From Cryptomeria japonica (lineage: Eukaryota > Streptophyta > Pinopsida > Cupressales > Cupressaceae), in contig NC_081405.1 in NCBI RefSeq assembly GCF_030272615.1, forward strand, positions 312,460,235-312,524,234: a DNA stretch of 64,000 nt, read 5' to 3'. Numbering within the stretch: the stretch's first letter is position 1; every line of letters starts with the position of its first letter. The position numbers and the translations under genes are program-made. Below are positions 11,968 through 21,983 of this stretch, piece after piece. Below the pieces are notes generated by a model. The model made no database searches and was not told the DNA's origin. It saw only the letters and a list, made by a program, of their open reading frames with translations.

Positions 11968-12290
11968 AACAAAAAATCCAAAAACAGTGAAAAAGCAGAA
12001 AACTCCAAAAATAGTGAAAAAGCATAAAACTCTAAAAACAGTGAAAAAGCAGAAAAATCCAAAAATAGTGAAAAAGCTGAAAAATCCAAAAACGGTGGAA
12101 AAGCAGAACAATCCAAAACCAGTGCAAAAATAGAAAACTCCAAAAATAGTGGAAAAGCAGAAAAATCCAAAAACAGTGAAAAACAGAAAAATCAAAAAAT
12201 AGTGAAAAAGCAGAAAATCCAAAAACAATGAAAAAGCAGAAAATACAAAAATAGCGAAAAAGCAGAAAATACAAAAACAATGGAAAAAAA
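11968..12290 (+). repeat. 27-bp minisatellite directly after integrase
   Basis: About eleven units close to GAAAAATCCAAAAACAGTGA plus AAAAGCA, giving a 27-bp period. In the integrase frame each unit encodes nine residues (KNSEKAENS type), so the array could have extended the integrase tail if the TAA at 11962 were absent. The last units are shortened and lose phase. The hydrophobic minus-strand frames here are by-products of the repeat. Confidence 0.75.
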
Positions 12291-12299
12291 TATCAAATA

Positions 12300-14079
12300 T
12301 GAGAAAAAGTGCAATAAAAATAGATGGTGAAAACCTGGCAAACAGGGGCTAGCTCTTCCATCTATTGGTTCATGCATCCTTCCGCTTGCATTTATTTCCG
12401 TCAGCATTGTTCATAACCATCATAAAGCCTTTGTACATACGAAGGCATTGCAGGTGATTTCTCGTCATAGTTTGGATTATTGTATATATCATAATAAAGG
12501 TTTGTTTCTAGACTAGGGACAAAATCCTGAACCTAGCTGGGGACAAAAAATTTCATCGTTTTGAGCTTAATCAAACAAGTAGAACAATAGTTAGGCAACA
12601 CTTGTCAAGAGAAAAATTGAGACACATTCGACATTGAACATAAGATCACATTGTCAAACATCAACTATCACATATCAGTCTAAACATGACAAACACATAT
12701 CAATGGATGATATATCTTGACTCATGATTTTAACACTTTGACAATAATGGTTCAACTATTTTGTCTTCATTTTCGCTATCATGATTTCTGAGTGACTCTA
12801 GGATGTCTTTGACTAGAGGAACAAGGAAGGAACATGATATTTTTCTTGTTTGTTGTATGTAAATTAATCGTTAATATGTGCAAAGTTGTCTTAGGACATG
12901 ATCATCGGAGTATCATGGAAGACATTTCAGACTTGCATATATAAATGATTAATACTGCCAATTTTACACAAGCAACACTCAGGTCATCTTGGTTCAATTA
13001 TACCTCGATGCTTGTGCTAACTTGCAATATCAAAACCCAGGAAAGTAGTGCTCAAGTCATCATGGTTCAATTATACCATTGATGTTTGCACTCACTTCCT
13101 GCATTTTAAAGGCTCAATGATGAAACAAAGCAATGACCACATGACTGGTCCAATCGCTGCATTGCATTTCATTTTGCATTTGCATTTTATTTTGCATGGG
13201 ATCGCAACACTCATCTTTTCCAAGGCCAAAGACTTCAACATGGTGTTATCTCTCTTATTACGTGATTGAGTACATTGGACAATAACAAAAATAATCAATT
13301 CATTCATCCTGCATGATAAGTTATTTCATCTCATATAACCATTTCATACTAAGGTATCATTCATATAAAGCATCCAATCATTAATTCATTTAGTTAGATT
13401 ATTGCATTGCATCCATTTTATCTCAAATCATATAAAGTAACATAATTGCATTGCATTGCATCATTCTCATATTAACATGCATGAGAAAATCATAAAAATA
13501 TCATAAACATAGAAAACATTGCATTGCACATACATCACATAGTGCTTATAAGCATCACCATACATATTCACATTTGCATAACATCATGTAAATACTACAT
13601 CATCATATAAAAAGTATGCATCCATCATCTAGAATCCATAAACATATAGAAAATAAAGCATACATCATGAAAGGAACTGCACAGCATAATCATATATGAA
13701 ATAGAATGCATCCATCATCTCATAGGTCATGTAGAGAGAATAAGATCGACTGCATATCATATCATCAAAAAGATCAATGTCCAAGGTACCATGATATCAC
13801 AAAAATATATGAGATACATAAAAAATATACATTGTGGGAATCATCAATATCTCATCACAAAAAGATGTGTACATGAATGGATCAATGTCTCATATCAGTG
13901 TAACCACTAGGACACAGAGAAAAACTCTGTCTTGATGCGGCAGGTCTAGTAGCACAAGCTGATACCCCTGTACCTGGGTCCCCACCTGGGGGATCTCTCT
14001 AAAGTGGCCCTATCACTCCTCAACTCTCAGACTGACTCTGTCCTGATCTCTTGCTCGGCTATCAAAATCCTAGAGCCCT
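12300..14079. other. non-coding spacer between integrase and antisense ORF
   Basis: AT-rich with no credible gene. It includes an imperfect repeat of about 80 bp (12966-13040 and 13046-13115, both containing GGTTCAATTATACC), a stretch dominated by GCATTGCATT-type words (13150-13520), and a run rich in CATCATCTA/ATAAACATA words up to 13890. From about 14080 the minus strand is coding-like. Confidence 0.5.
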
Positions 14080-15394
14080 CCGATCAGCAGGAACAACAGT
14101 ATAGTATAAGGTTTTGTAATACTCAACCTCTCGAACCGCCTGGCGCATCATCTTCAAGGCAGCTTTCCCTGAACTAGACTCTCCTGACATCTATACCTGC
14201 GCCTCGGCCTGCCAACACCTATCCCTAGCTGCATCTCTCTCGACCATGAGAGAAGCCATCTCGGCCTCTAGCTAGGCCATCTAATAGTCTCTCTCTGTTA
14301 TTTGACTCTCTAGCTGTTGAACTTGACCCTATGTCTATAATATGAGCCTGTTGCTTATGAGATGACATCCTAATGAGGATCCATCGAGGTTCCTCTACCT
14401 ATGGCTGCTCAACTTATGATACTCTTGTAGGTACCTGCTCAACTTGGGGAGCCTCTTACTTTGGGACCTGATGCCCCTGATCCACGAGACTTGATCTCCT
14501 CCATCTGACCACCTGGGTCATCCAACCATATATACATCTCTAGCCAATCTAGAACTACTGGCTCCCAGTGTGCCTACCACTGCCACTTCCACTACTCGAC
14601 CATCTCCCCCATCATCATCTCCTCCATCGTCATCTCCAACACCATGATCTCTTGCATCTCCTCCATATCCATCTCTATCATCCCCTCCATCTTTGCCATT
14701 ATCTCCGCCCCCACCTCCTCTCCCCCCACGATCCCTCGGTCATCTAGGAGCTTTGTGTCATAGCCTCTCATCATCCTCATCTAGAACTGGCTCTGGCTCA
14801 TCTGGACATGTCAGCCTCAAAAACCTATGTACAACACAATATACAGCGTACTCATTTGTCATCCCGCTATCTATCATACCTGGAAGATAATCCCAATCCA
14901 GTGGCCCCAATGATCGATACTCTACACACGCCTGGTCATATGAAATAGAGGGCCCCCAAGTAGCCACATCCAGTCTCTTGCGAGCATAATGAGTTGTACC
15001 CTATGGTATCCCTTGTATCCTACCATATTGTCTCAACACCCTCAAACAAAGGAATTGATCGATAACATAGGGTGTTGATCCAATTAGGTTTTGAGTCACA
15101 AATACATACAGCATCTCTAATGCATCCTCAAGCCAGATCTCGCAATCTCTGTACGGTCTCCATATCACAGTATCTAGATCATCTAGTGTCCATCGCCAAT
15201 ACTCCAATTTGCCCAGCTTTCGTTGGAAAATGATGTCTAGATACCCGTCAGCATAAGGCCTGCCTACATGTCTATCTTTGTCAACCAATGGTCGTGTGAT
15301 AGGAAGCTGCTCCCAGGCCCATATCTGAAGAACGGTTGCCCCTACTGATAATGCAGCCGATCTCTGGTACACAACTCGGTGCAAGTCATGATAC
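14080..15394 (-). pseudogene. antisense plant-mobile-domain (PMD) ORF, C-terminal part
   Basis: On the minus strand the frame from 15394 to 15001 carries PMD hallmarks: LHRVVYQ, then TVLQIWAWEQLP, GYLDIIFQRKLGKLEYWRW and later LDWDYLPGM (14758-14967). Then come a Gly/Asp-rich, low-complexity segment (14592-14720) and a coiled-coil-like end (MASLMVERDAARDRCWQAEA, about 14190-14280). PMD is the domain of the plant MAIN and MAIL proteins. PMD-type ORFs on the opposite strand downstream of integrase are reported for Tat elements. Stops at 14998-15000 and several below 14760 break it. Its N-terminal part is at 23247-23795, beyond the nested element. Confidence 0.75.
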
Positions 15395-15565
15395 TGTAGC
15401 GTCCTAAAATTGTGACACTTGCAATTTCGACCGCATTTGGGTCTTCACGATGGCGACGCAACACCGAACCTGAATGGAGACCCCGAAACTTGTTCATGAC
15501 ATCAAAAACTGCATTTTTCAGCACCCTGGCCTGATCCTCCTTGCACCCCGTTGTCCCTGGAGGTG

Positions 15566-15623
15566 GGACCATGGCGCCCAGCGCCCTGGTCCCCTAGGAC
15601 TATGGCGCCCAGTGCTCTGGTCC
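15566..15623. repeat. two GC-rich palindromic units in the 5' LTR
   Basis: 15566-15592 and 15597-15623 are 27-nt imperfect palindromes with GGACC (or GGACT) at one end, GGTCC at the other, and inner arms GGCGC/GCGCC around CCA. The unit period is 31 bp. The first is preceded by GT, so GTGGGACC at 15563-15570 also matches the class I TCP-factor consensus. Confidence 0.7.
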
Positions 15624-15745
15624 CTGCCCTATTTTTGGGCCCGGTCTCTTTTGGGCATCGAGTCTTTATGTTTGTAATTTGGGAAATATTGTTTCCTGGT
15701 CGGCCTAAGGTCGAAAAAATCAGTCTTTCAACCCTAATTGACAAG

Positions 15746-15754
15746 TATATAAAC
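15746..15754 (+). promoter_or_regulatory. TATA box in the 5' LTR of the gag-only element
   Basis: TATATAAAC, conserved at 22367-22375. It lies downstream of the GC-rich palindromes, which would therefore be in U3. Confidence 0.6.
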
Positions 15755-16227
15755 TACATTTCCTCTCCCATTTTGGTAGAAGATGGAAAAAGGGTGGAAG
15801 CGATATTCAAACATTCAAGCATTTAAGCATTCAAGCATTCCTTCAAGCAATTGATCATTCTAAGTCTCCATTCAAGGATAAGTGTTGCATTCAAGACAAG
15901 GATTCAACCATTGAAGAGGAGATCACATACAACATACAACATACAACATACAACAACATCTACACCTTTGCATGTAAGAATACAAACATTCTTACAACAA
16001 GGTACTAGTACTTGTTTTACATTACAATCATTTACATTTACAGCAATTTCTCATTTCTTGGTTAATTCCAAAACCGGGGTTTGACCTAAGAGCAAACCCC
16101 TAATCCCTAACCCCCCAATCGTCTTCGCTTTTCTGTGTGTAGGTTGCAGGTACGTGGCTGTAATTGAAGATCTGGAATCCTTGTGCAGAGACGAACAGAT
16201 CCCCCTTCGTTTCACGGATTTTTCGGA

Positions 16228-16257
16228 GGACCGTGTGCACGCCGGGCACCATCGTCC
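16228..16257. other. 30-nt palindrome in R/U5 of the 5' LTR
   Basis: GGACCGTGTGCAC, then GCCGGGCACCATCGTCC: outer arms GGAC/GTCC and inner arms GTGC/GCAC. It is downstream of the TATA box, so it should be transcribed. The equivalent in the 3' LTR is 22849-22878. Confidence 0.55.
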
Positions 16258-16624
16258 CGTCAACTTTCGCTCAAATTTGCAGGACAGCGTCGTCTCAACA
16301 TTTACTGCTAATTCCAGGTCCACAGCTTCATCCTATATTCCTATCTTTGTTTATAAGTGAATCTTTCTCACTTTTTATGCATTCCTAGCTTAATCCTTCT
16401 ATCTACATTCTTTACAAAAGAGGGTAGCCTTGCTGTCTTAACCCTTGAAACTCATTTAGAATCCAATCTTGCATTGTGTGGGATTGGATCTTGTGGGTTT
16501 CAACCCCTCTTTTGAATGTAAAGTCTCCTCTAAGTGAAAACCGTCAACCCTAGTGACCTCCTTCCCCTCTCCTCGGAGTGGTGGGGGGAACACTTGGGGT
16601 TCGCTCGCGATTTTCCGCTTTACA

Positions 16625-17803
16625 TTTTGGTGAACTCAATGTGAACATCCTTTCTGATTATTCATGACTAGATCTGAAAATTGGATGCCTTGATTACATT
16701 TCCATGTTTGATCTTTTGCAAATTTTAGAGGTTAATTGCATAAAAACCCTAAATTTTCTTTTTAGTAATTGAGCTTGTGAAATGTCTAATTGTTAATGCT
16801 TGTTTCAGATCTACCCTTCTATTGCAAATCATCAATTCATATTTGTGCTTTAATTCTGAAAATTAAGTGGTTAAGTGTCAAAACCCTAATTTTTAAAACC
16901 TCCTTGATTCAACCTTTGACTGATAATTTTACTGATCAAAACATCTCCAAATCAGCTGTAACTTTGGATTCCGCAACAAAATCATAATATCTTTCATCCC
17001 TGAAAATTTGGAAAAAAGTTGCGAGGACCGTGTGCACCCCGAGCGCCATCGTCCCCAACATTTTTTCCAAAATTTTGGGAGCTAGATCTTATTGTATTTT
17101 TCTGCTAAAATCCAGAATCTTGGCTGATTTCATCAATTCTAACACTTTCAAAATTAAAGTCAAAGTTGGTCTAGTGATTGTTTGGATTAAGGCTTCTAAT
17201 CATTCAAAAATTGTTGAAATTGAAATTCATGTCAAAATTGTGTTTCTTACTATCCTAAATTTGAAAAGTGTGTTGGCATTCATTCGAAATTTCAGTACTT
17301 TATTCAAATTCTTGCAATTTGTGACTTTTGAAATTAAGTGTTTAATTACACCAACTTTGATTTCTGCCTTCAAAATTGAATTTTGCGTGAAATTGAGTCA
17401 ACTTTTAAATTTCAAAACTGGCATTGCTTTTGGTATTCCCTCTAAAATCATAAAATTCAAAATTGCAGTTTCCCTCTCTTTTTCAAAATTTGAATTTTGC
17501 ATTTTTCGACAATCTTGGTAGGGTTCAATTTTTAGATTACAACTTTAATTTGGCCTATCTACAGATCGTAAAATCACTCAATTTTTTTAGGTTAGCTTTG
17601 AAATCATCATAACTTTCATCCCTGCAAATTTTGAAAAAAGTTGCGAGGACCGTGTGCACTCCGAGTGCCACGGTCCCGGACATTTTTTCCGAAATTTTGG
17701 GAGATTGTCCTGATTGCATTTAACAGCCTAAATCTAGGAGATTGGCTGATTTTATTGAAATTTGCTACCTCTAAATTCAAAATCTTCTCTCCCTCTCTAG
17801 TGC
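16625..17803 (+). other. leader of the gag-only element
   Basis: AT-rich sequence after the LTR, starting TTTTGGTGAACTCAATGTG. TGGTGAACTC at 16628 is a possible primer-binding site but does not match one I know. A segment of about 120 bp occurs twice (16978-17095 and 17601-17715) and includes the 30-nt palindrome each time. Short frames at 16790-16987 and 17030-17521 have no recognisable domain. Confidence 0.55.
16978..17715. repeat. duplicated leader segment with palindrome, two copies
   Basis: Copies at 16978-17095 and 17601-17715 share TTTCATCCCTG, GAAAAAAGTTGCGAGGACCG, ACATTTTTTCC and ATTTTGGGAG in the same order. The copy at 17647-17676 gives a hairpin that is almost perfect: GGACCGTG pairs with CACGGTCC, GCACT with AGTGC, around a CCG loop. 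The copy at 17025-17054 is weaker. Confidence 0.7.
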
Positions 17804-20317
17804 ATGAGTTTTACAACAATAAGCCCTACTTACACTATTCCCGTTAGACGAAGCCTTAGAATTAAGTCTTTCCAAGGTTTAATTACCGAGGAGATGGAAC
17901 CTAATTTGAATAGCCTTTTTAACGAGGACACGAGTAATTCCTCTAATCCTCCTAATGATGAAGAAGCTCTCCATGAGGTTTATGTAGAACAACTTTCAAA
18001 ATTGGATAACCAATTTGATGATTTTCAACAATGGATGTCTCAAGAGTATCCTGATAGTCAAGCTCTTTCATTAATTGAGGGTCTAAAACGTATGGTTCAA
18101 AGTGATAAGAATGAAATTGATATTTTGCGTGGTATTGCACACATTGTGGATTCGAATGTGATGCCTATGAAGAGTTGTACCAAAACTTTAGGTTATACAC
18201 AACCTCCTACTCAAGTCAATCATTCTATTCCTTTAACAACTTCTATTGCTAGCATACCTACCTTTACATCAAACATAATGACTACTTCTATACAAGACAT
18301 TCCGCCTATGATCACCAGTCATGGGGGCAATCCTTCCTCTTCAATTAACCCTCTTCCTTCATTCAATCTGACTTCTTCATTCATTCCTTCAATGAGTGTC
18401 CCTATTACATCTCCACAAATGAACATGACGCAAGGGGGCAATTCGTTTAACCATTCCATTCCTCCTTGTAGTGCTCCTCTTTTCCAATCATCTCCTATGA
18501 CTAACTATCATAGTGTCCCGCCACCTTACTCTCAATCAATACCTTCTTTCAATAACATAATACCTCCATCTCAATCTAACACATCTAATATGAATTCTTC
18601 AACTGAAGCGACCATTAACAATCTTGCACAAACTGTCTCTTCTTTACAGCAACAAATTGCCTCTATGAATCAATCTAAGTTTAGTGTGCCCACATTTGAT
18701 GTTGCGAGCCCACTTTCTCTTGACATTGTTCGAGCTATCCCTCCTAAACATGTTGAAATCCTGCATTTGGAGCTTTATAATGGTAAAGGTGATCCTCTAA
18801 CACATGTTAAGACTTTTCAAACAATATGTATCGATTTTGCTTATGACCAAAGGTTGCTTGCAAAATTGTTTACTAGGACATTAAGAGATAAATCCCTACA
18901 ATGGTATTGCTTGTTGCCTTCTTATTCTATTACTTCTTTCGAACAACTTGCAAATTCTTTCATTCAACAATTTCAAAACAATATAAGTCCTAAAGTTACT
19001 TTGATTGATTTAATGCATTGTAAACAAGGTGTTAAAGAAAAAATGACTGATTTCATTGGTAGATATAAGCATTTGTATGCTCAAATTTCTTTTCCAGTGC
19101 CTGACAATGATATTCAAAGAATCTTTATTTCTAATTTACAAAAAGATATTAGAGAAAAACTTTTGTTTTCTGAGTTTACTTCTTTCCAACAGTTGTGTGC
19201 AACTCTTCACAATTATCAACTGACTATGAGTCAAATGGAACAAGCAAATCCTATGGCTCCGAGTGATAAGGGTGATAGTAGTCAACAACCATTTGGAAAG
19301 TTTAAACCGAACAGAGAGTCCGTTAAATTCAATGAAAACATCATCAACAACAATGTGAATGCAGCATCAGGTGTGCCTCCTATTTCTAAGTTTTTCAAGA
19401 AAGAAAGAAAGTTTACTCCTTTGAATGAATCATTGCATAGTATTATGAATAAGTTATTGGAACAAAATGTGCTTACTCTTCTTCCTATAAGGCAAATAGA
19501 TCTTGCAAAGATTAATTCACCCTATTTTGATAACAAATCTTTTTGTCAATTTCATCGTCAACCTGGGCATGATATTGAAAAATGTTTTGCTTTAAAGGGT
19601 AAAATTCAAGATTTGATTGATAATAATACTATCTCTGTTTCGGGAGTGAATGATAAAGGCAATACATCTGTAGCTCCTCCTAACCAAAATCTTAAGATTT
19701 TTACTGATCCATTACCTTCTCATACCTCTAATGTGATTGAGACTAATAATTCCTCTTTCTCATCTGATGGTCTTGTGTCTATGACTCCGAATGTGATTAA
19801 CTTTGTAGAGCAGCAAGAAAACCCTAAAGAACCTTCCATCACATTTGATTCTAGTGAAACTATCAGGGCACCTGATGGTCCTTTATACATAGTTGCAAAA
19901 GTCAAGAATACACCTTGCCATGGAGTGCTTATTGATCCTTCTTGCATGGTTAATGTTATTACTGAAGAATTTCTTTTTACTTTACAATTGAATCAAGTGA
20001 TCTATGACAAAACAGATGTGATTGTGAAATTATTTGATGCATTTTCTTCTCCTGCAATTGGTTCTATTACATTACCTATTGAGGTCCATAACAAATCCCT
20101 TGATGTAAACTTTTCTATTATTCCTTCATCCGAACAATTTCGTGTGAAGCTAGGCTATCCTTGGCTATCTTCCATGAAAGCTATTGCTTCTCCTATTCAC
20201 AAGTGTTTGAAATTTCCCCATAATGGTGAAGTTGTTATTGTCAATCATAGTCTCTTTAAACCAGCTGAAAGAACTTCTAGCGTTCCTATTGATTATTTTT
20301 GGCCTAAACAATTCTAA
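17804..20317 (+). CDS. gag polyprotein of the gag-only element
   Basis: An 837-codon open frame; the first codons around 17804-17890 include ATG at 17804, and another in-frame ATG is at 17894. Residues 100-310 are Ser/Pro/Asn-rich and disordered. Residues about 315-460 form a Retrotrans_gag capsid-like domain (LYNGKGDPLTHVKTF ... DKSLQWYCLLP). A zinc-binding motif of CX2HX4HX4C form is at 581-594. From about 690 there is a retropepsin-like fold: LIDPSCMVNVI at the active site and LGYPWLSSM near the end. The usual D-[ST]-G is D-P-S here (Asp at about residue 711), so the protease is probably inactive. The product should form particles. It is intact, unusual among the ORFs of this window. Confidence 0.85.
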   Translation: MSFTTISPTYTIPVRRSLRIKSFQGLITEEMEPNLNSLFNEDTSNSSNPPNDEEALHEVYVEQLSKLDNQFDDFQQWMSQEYPDSQALSLIEGLKRMVQSDKNEIDILRGIAHIVDSNVMPMKSCTKTLGYTQPPTQVNHSIPLTTSIASIPTFTSNIMTTSIQDIPPMITSHGGNPSSSINPLPSFNLTSSFIPSMSVPITSPQMNMTQGGNSFNHSIPPCSAPLFQSSPMTNYHSVPPPYSQSIPSFNNIIPPSQSNTSNMNSSTEATINNLAQTVSSLQQQIASMNQSKFSVPTFDVASPLSLDIVRAIPPKHVEILHLELYNGKGDPLTHVKTFQTICIDFAYDQRLLAKLFTRTLRDKSLQWYCLLPSYSITSFEQLANSFIQQFQNNISPKVTLIDLMHCKQGVKEKMTDFIGRYKHLYAQISFPVPDNDIQRIFISNLQKDIREKLLFSEFTSFQQLCATLHNYQLTMSQMEQANPMAPSDKGDSSQQPFGKFKPNRESVKFNENIINNNVNAASGVPPISKFFKKERKFTPLNESLHSIMNKLLEQNVLTLLPIRQIDLAKINSPYFDNKSFCQFHRQPGHDIEKCFALKGKIQDLIDNNTISVSGVNDKGNTSVAPPNQNLKIFTDPLPSHTSNVIETNNSSFSSDGLVSMTPNVINFVEQQENPKEPSITFDSSETIRAPDGPLYIVAKVKNTPCHGVLIDPSCMVNVITEEFLFTLQLNQVIYDKTDVIVKLFDAFSSPAIGSITLPIEVHNKSLDVNFSIIPSSEQFRVKLGYPWLSSMKAIASPIHKCLKFPHNGEVVIVNHSLFKPAERTSSVPIDYFWPKQF

Positions 20318-20374
20318 TCTCTTCCACCGCGAAGTGATCATCTTTTCAAATCTTATCAAAAGTGGAAAACAGAT

Positions 20375-21223
20375 ATGATCCTATCTCTAAGTGAACCTAG
20401 AACACCCAAACTTGATACTCCTATCATTCTTGAGAAGGAAGTTCTTCCTTTGAAAGATAAAACTAATGTCTTTCCTCAAGAAGATTCCCAACCCATTCCT
20501 ATGGATGTGACTATATCTATGCCTAATAAACTTTCTAAAAGCAGACCTATACCTCCTCATCATGATGGACTTGGTCTCCTTCCTAAACCAAATATTCCTC
20601 CTTTATACGGAGCAGTTCCTCCTCCTTCCTTTTATAAAGAGAAGAGACCTTCCTCTTCTCCTATTATCCAGCCTAAGAGACCACAACCTAAACACCCAAG
20701 TGATAAGGATGAGAACATTCCTCCTCCTCAATCTTCTCAACTTCCTACTAAGACTAGACGAAACCGTTTTTTGCGTGAACGCCGACGAAAGCGTCGTCTT
20801 AGAGCTCAGGCAGCTGTTTCTCAAACTTTGCAATCCCCAAAAACACCTTCAACAAGCATTATTCCATTTTCTCCAAAATCTCCTAAACATAAGATGCATG
20901 ATGGTCTTGATCCTGTGCGAGTTAAAGATCCTATTTTTATAAATCTTGATGATGATATAGATGAAAATGTTATTCATGATGAAAATGTTACTTCTCTTGC
21001 TTCTGATAGTGAATATGAATTTGTTGATGTTGATAACCATCTATCTAACGAATTTTCTAAAGCACTTATCCTAGCTCCTAGACAAGAACAACGTGGCTTG
21101 GAACATGAACATAGCCCTTGTTTGGATCTTGTGATAGCTCCATCTGCTGTGTTGGATGTTCCTCCTCTAGCGTGTTCCCTGCCTTCCCGAAATATTGATC
21201 AGCAAGATTGGGGGGGTAGATGA
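20375..21223 (+). CDS. Pro-rich, Arg-rich second frame of the gag-only element
   Basis: 282 codons in the same phase as gag; a single TAA (20315-20317) lies between them and 20318-20374 has no other stop, so readthrough or one mutation would join them. Residues 50-130 are Pro-rich. Residues about 127-147 hold a strong basic cluster (RRNRFLRERRRKRRLRAQ), typical of nuclear-localisation or RNA-binding motifs. Residues 185-220 are acidic. No enzyme motif is visible. It could bind element RNA or carry particles to the nucleus; that is inference. It may be the C-terminal part of a gag polyprotein rather than a separate protein. Confidence 0.55.
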   Translation: MILSLSEPRTPKLDTPIILEKEVLPLKDKTNVFPQEDSQPIPMDVTISMPNKLSKSRPIPPHHDGLGLLPKPNIPPLYGAVPPPSFYKEKRPSSSPIIQPKRPQPKHPSDKDENIPPPQSSQLPTKTRRNRFLRERRRKRRLRAQAAVSQTLQSPKTPSTSIIPFSPKSPKHKMHDGLDPVRVKDPIFINLDDDIDENVIHDENVTSLASDSEYEFVDVDNHLSNEFSKALILAPRQEQRGLEHEHSPCLDLVIAPSAVLDVPPLACSLPSRNIDQQDWGGR

Positions 21224-21226
21224 CGT

Positions 21227-21969
21227 GCTAGACTAGTTTCATTAGCATAGCAGATTCTCTCCTCCTCTCTTTCTTTCATTACTTCTTCTATGTGTTATTC
21301 TCATTCTTCTATTTTGTTGTCCTTAGTGTTGTCTACTTGAGGACGATGCAAAGCATTGACATCTCTTTTGGTCTCACTCATGTTGACTCAAAAGACACAT
21401 GTGTTCCCTTCTTCTAGGTGACCTTCCTTGGTTGGGGAATGAAGAACAATTATGCATGCATACATATGATATACATGAATTATCATACAACATACTGACC
21501 CCAAGGAAAGCAAAGTCACCTCGTGCTTTGTGTTTTGTGTCTATTATCCTTGGGTTTATCTCACACTTGGGGGATAAATCTCTGTGATAACGTGCTCCTT
21601 TCCCTTCTCATTTCTTATGTATCACTACCTTAAAGCAATCACCCCCGTTGAGGCATGTGTGATCGCTTTAACGTAGGGGGCATACACCCGGTCTATCCCT
21701 TCAGGATACTTGAAAATTTCTTGGCGAACTTAGCTTTGCCTTGAAAATTTTTTGGTATTTCTCTTTCATGACTCATAGTGAGGGAACCTTACTACTGACA
21801 GTCATGGTTCTCCCTCGTGATTTTCCCTTTTACTTTGTCAATCAAAGTCGTAAGATCCTTAGTCCACTGGGGGCTTGGTGTGTCTTGCCTCCTTGACGTA
21901 GTGAAAGTCTTTCAATGTTGTTTCCTTATACTTTACCGGAAGTATGAGCGTACGCTTATACTCCCGCTA
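21227..21969 (+). other. 3' untranslated part of the gag-only element
   Basis: No ORF of note. It contains CTTGAGGACGATGC (21339) and CACACTTGGGGGATAA (21562), motifs common in the 3' region of plant gypsy elements. A near-perfect 22-bp palindrome lies at 21941-21962 (arms AGTATGAGCG and CGCTTATACT, one mismatch), just before the purine tract. Confidence 0.5.
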
Positions 21970-21970
21970 A

Positions 21971-21983
21971 AGTGGAGGCTAAA
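21971..21983 (+). other. polypurine-like tract before the 3' LTR of the gag-only element
   Basis: AGTGGAGGCTAAA directly precedes the LTR start TGTAGCG. Purine-rich except for three pyrimidines. It is the expected plus-strand primer position. Confidence 0.5.

Larger units (their letters stand above)
15395..16624 (+). repeat. 5' LTR of the gag-only element
   Basis: 1,230 bp, nearly identical to 21984-23246. The main difference is one fewer copy of a 31-bp GC-rich unit (two at 15566-15623, against three in the 3' LTR). A TATA box lies at 15746-15754. Confidence 0.92.

Noticed and set aside
11896-12407. Long hydrophobic minus-strand frames (Phe/Leu-rich)
   Set aside because: They are the complement of the 27-bp A-rich minisatellite; the period is a multiple of three, so all frames stay open.
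14592-14890. Separate Met/Glu-rich or Pro-rich small genes
   Set aside because: They are shadows of the Gly/Asp-rich segment of the antisense PMD ORF.
15474-15826. Several overlapping frames in the LTR of the gag-only element
   Set aside because: They appear in both LTRs, overlap each other on both strands and come from the GC-rich palindromes; no sign of coding.
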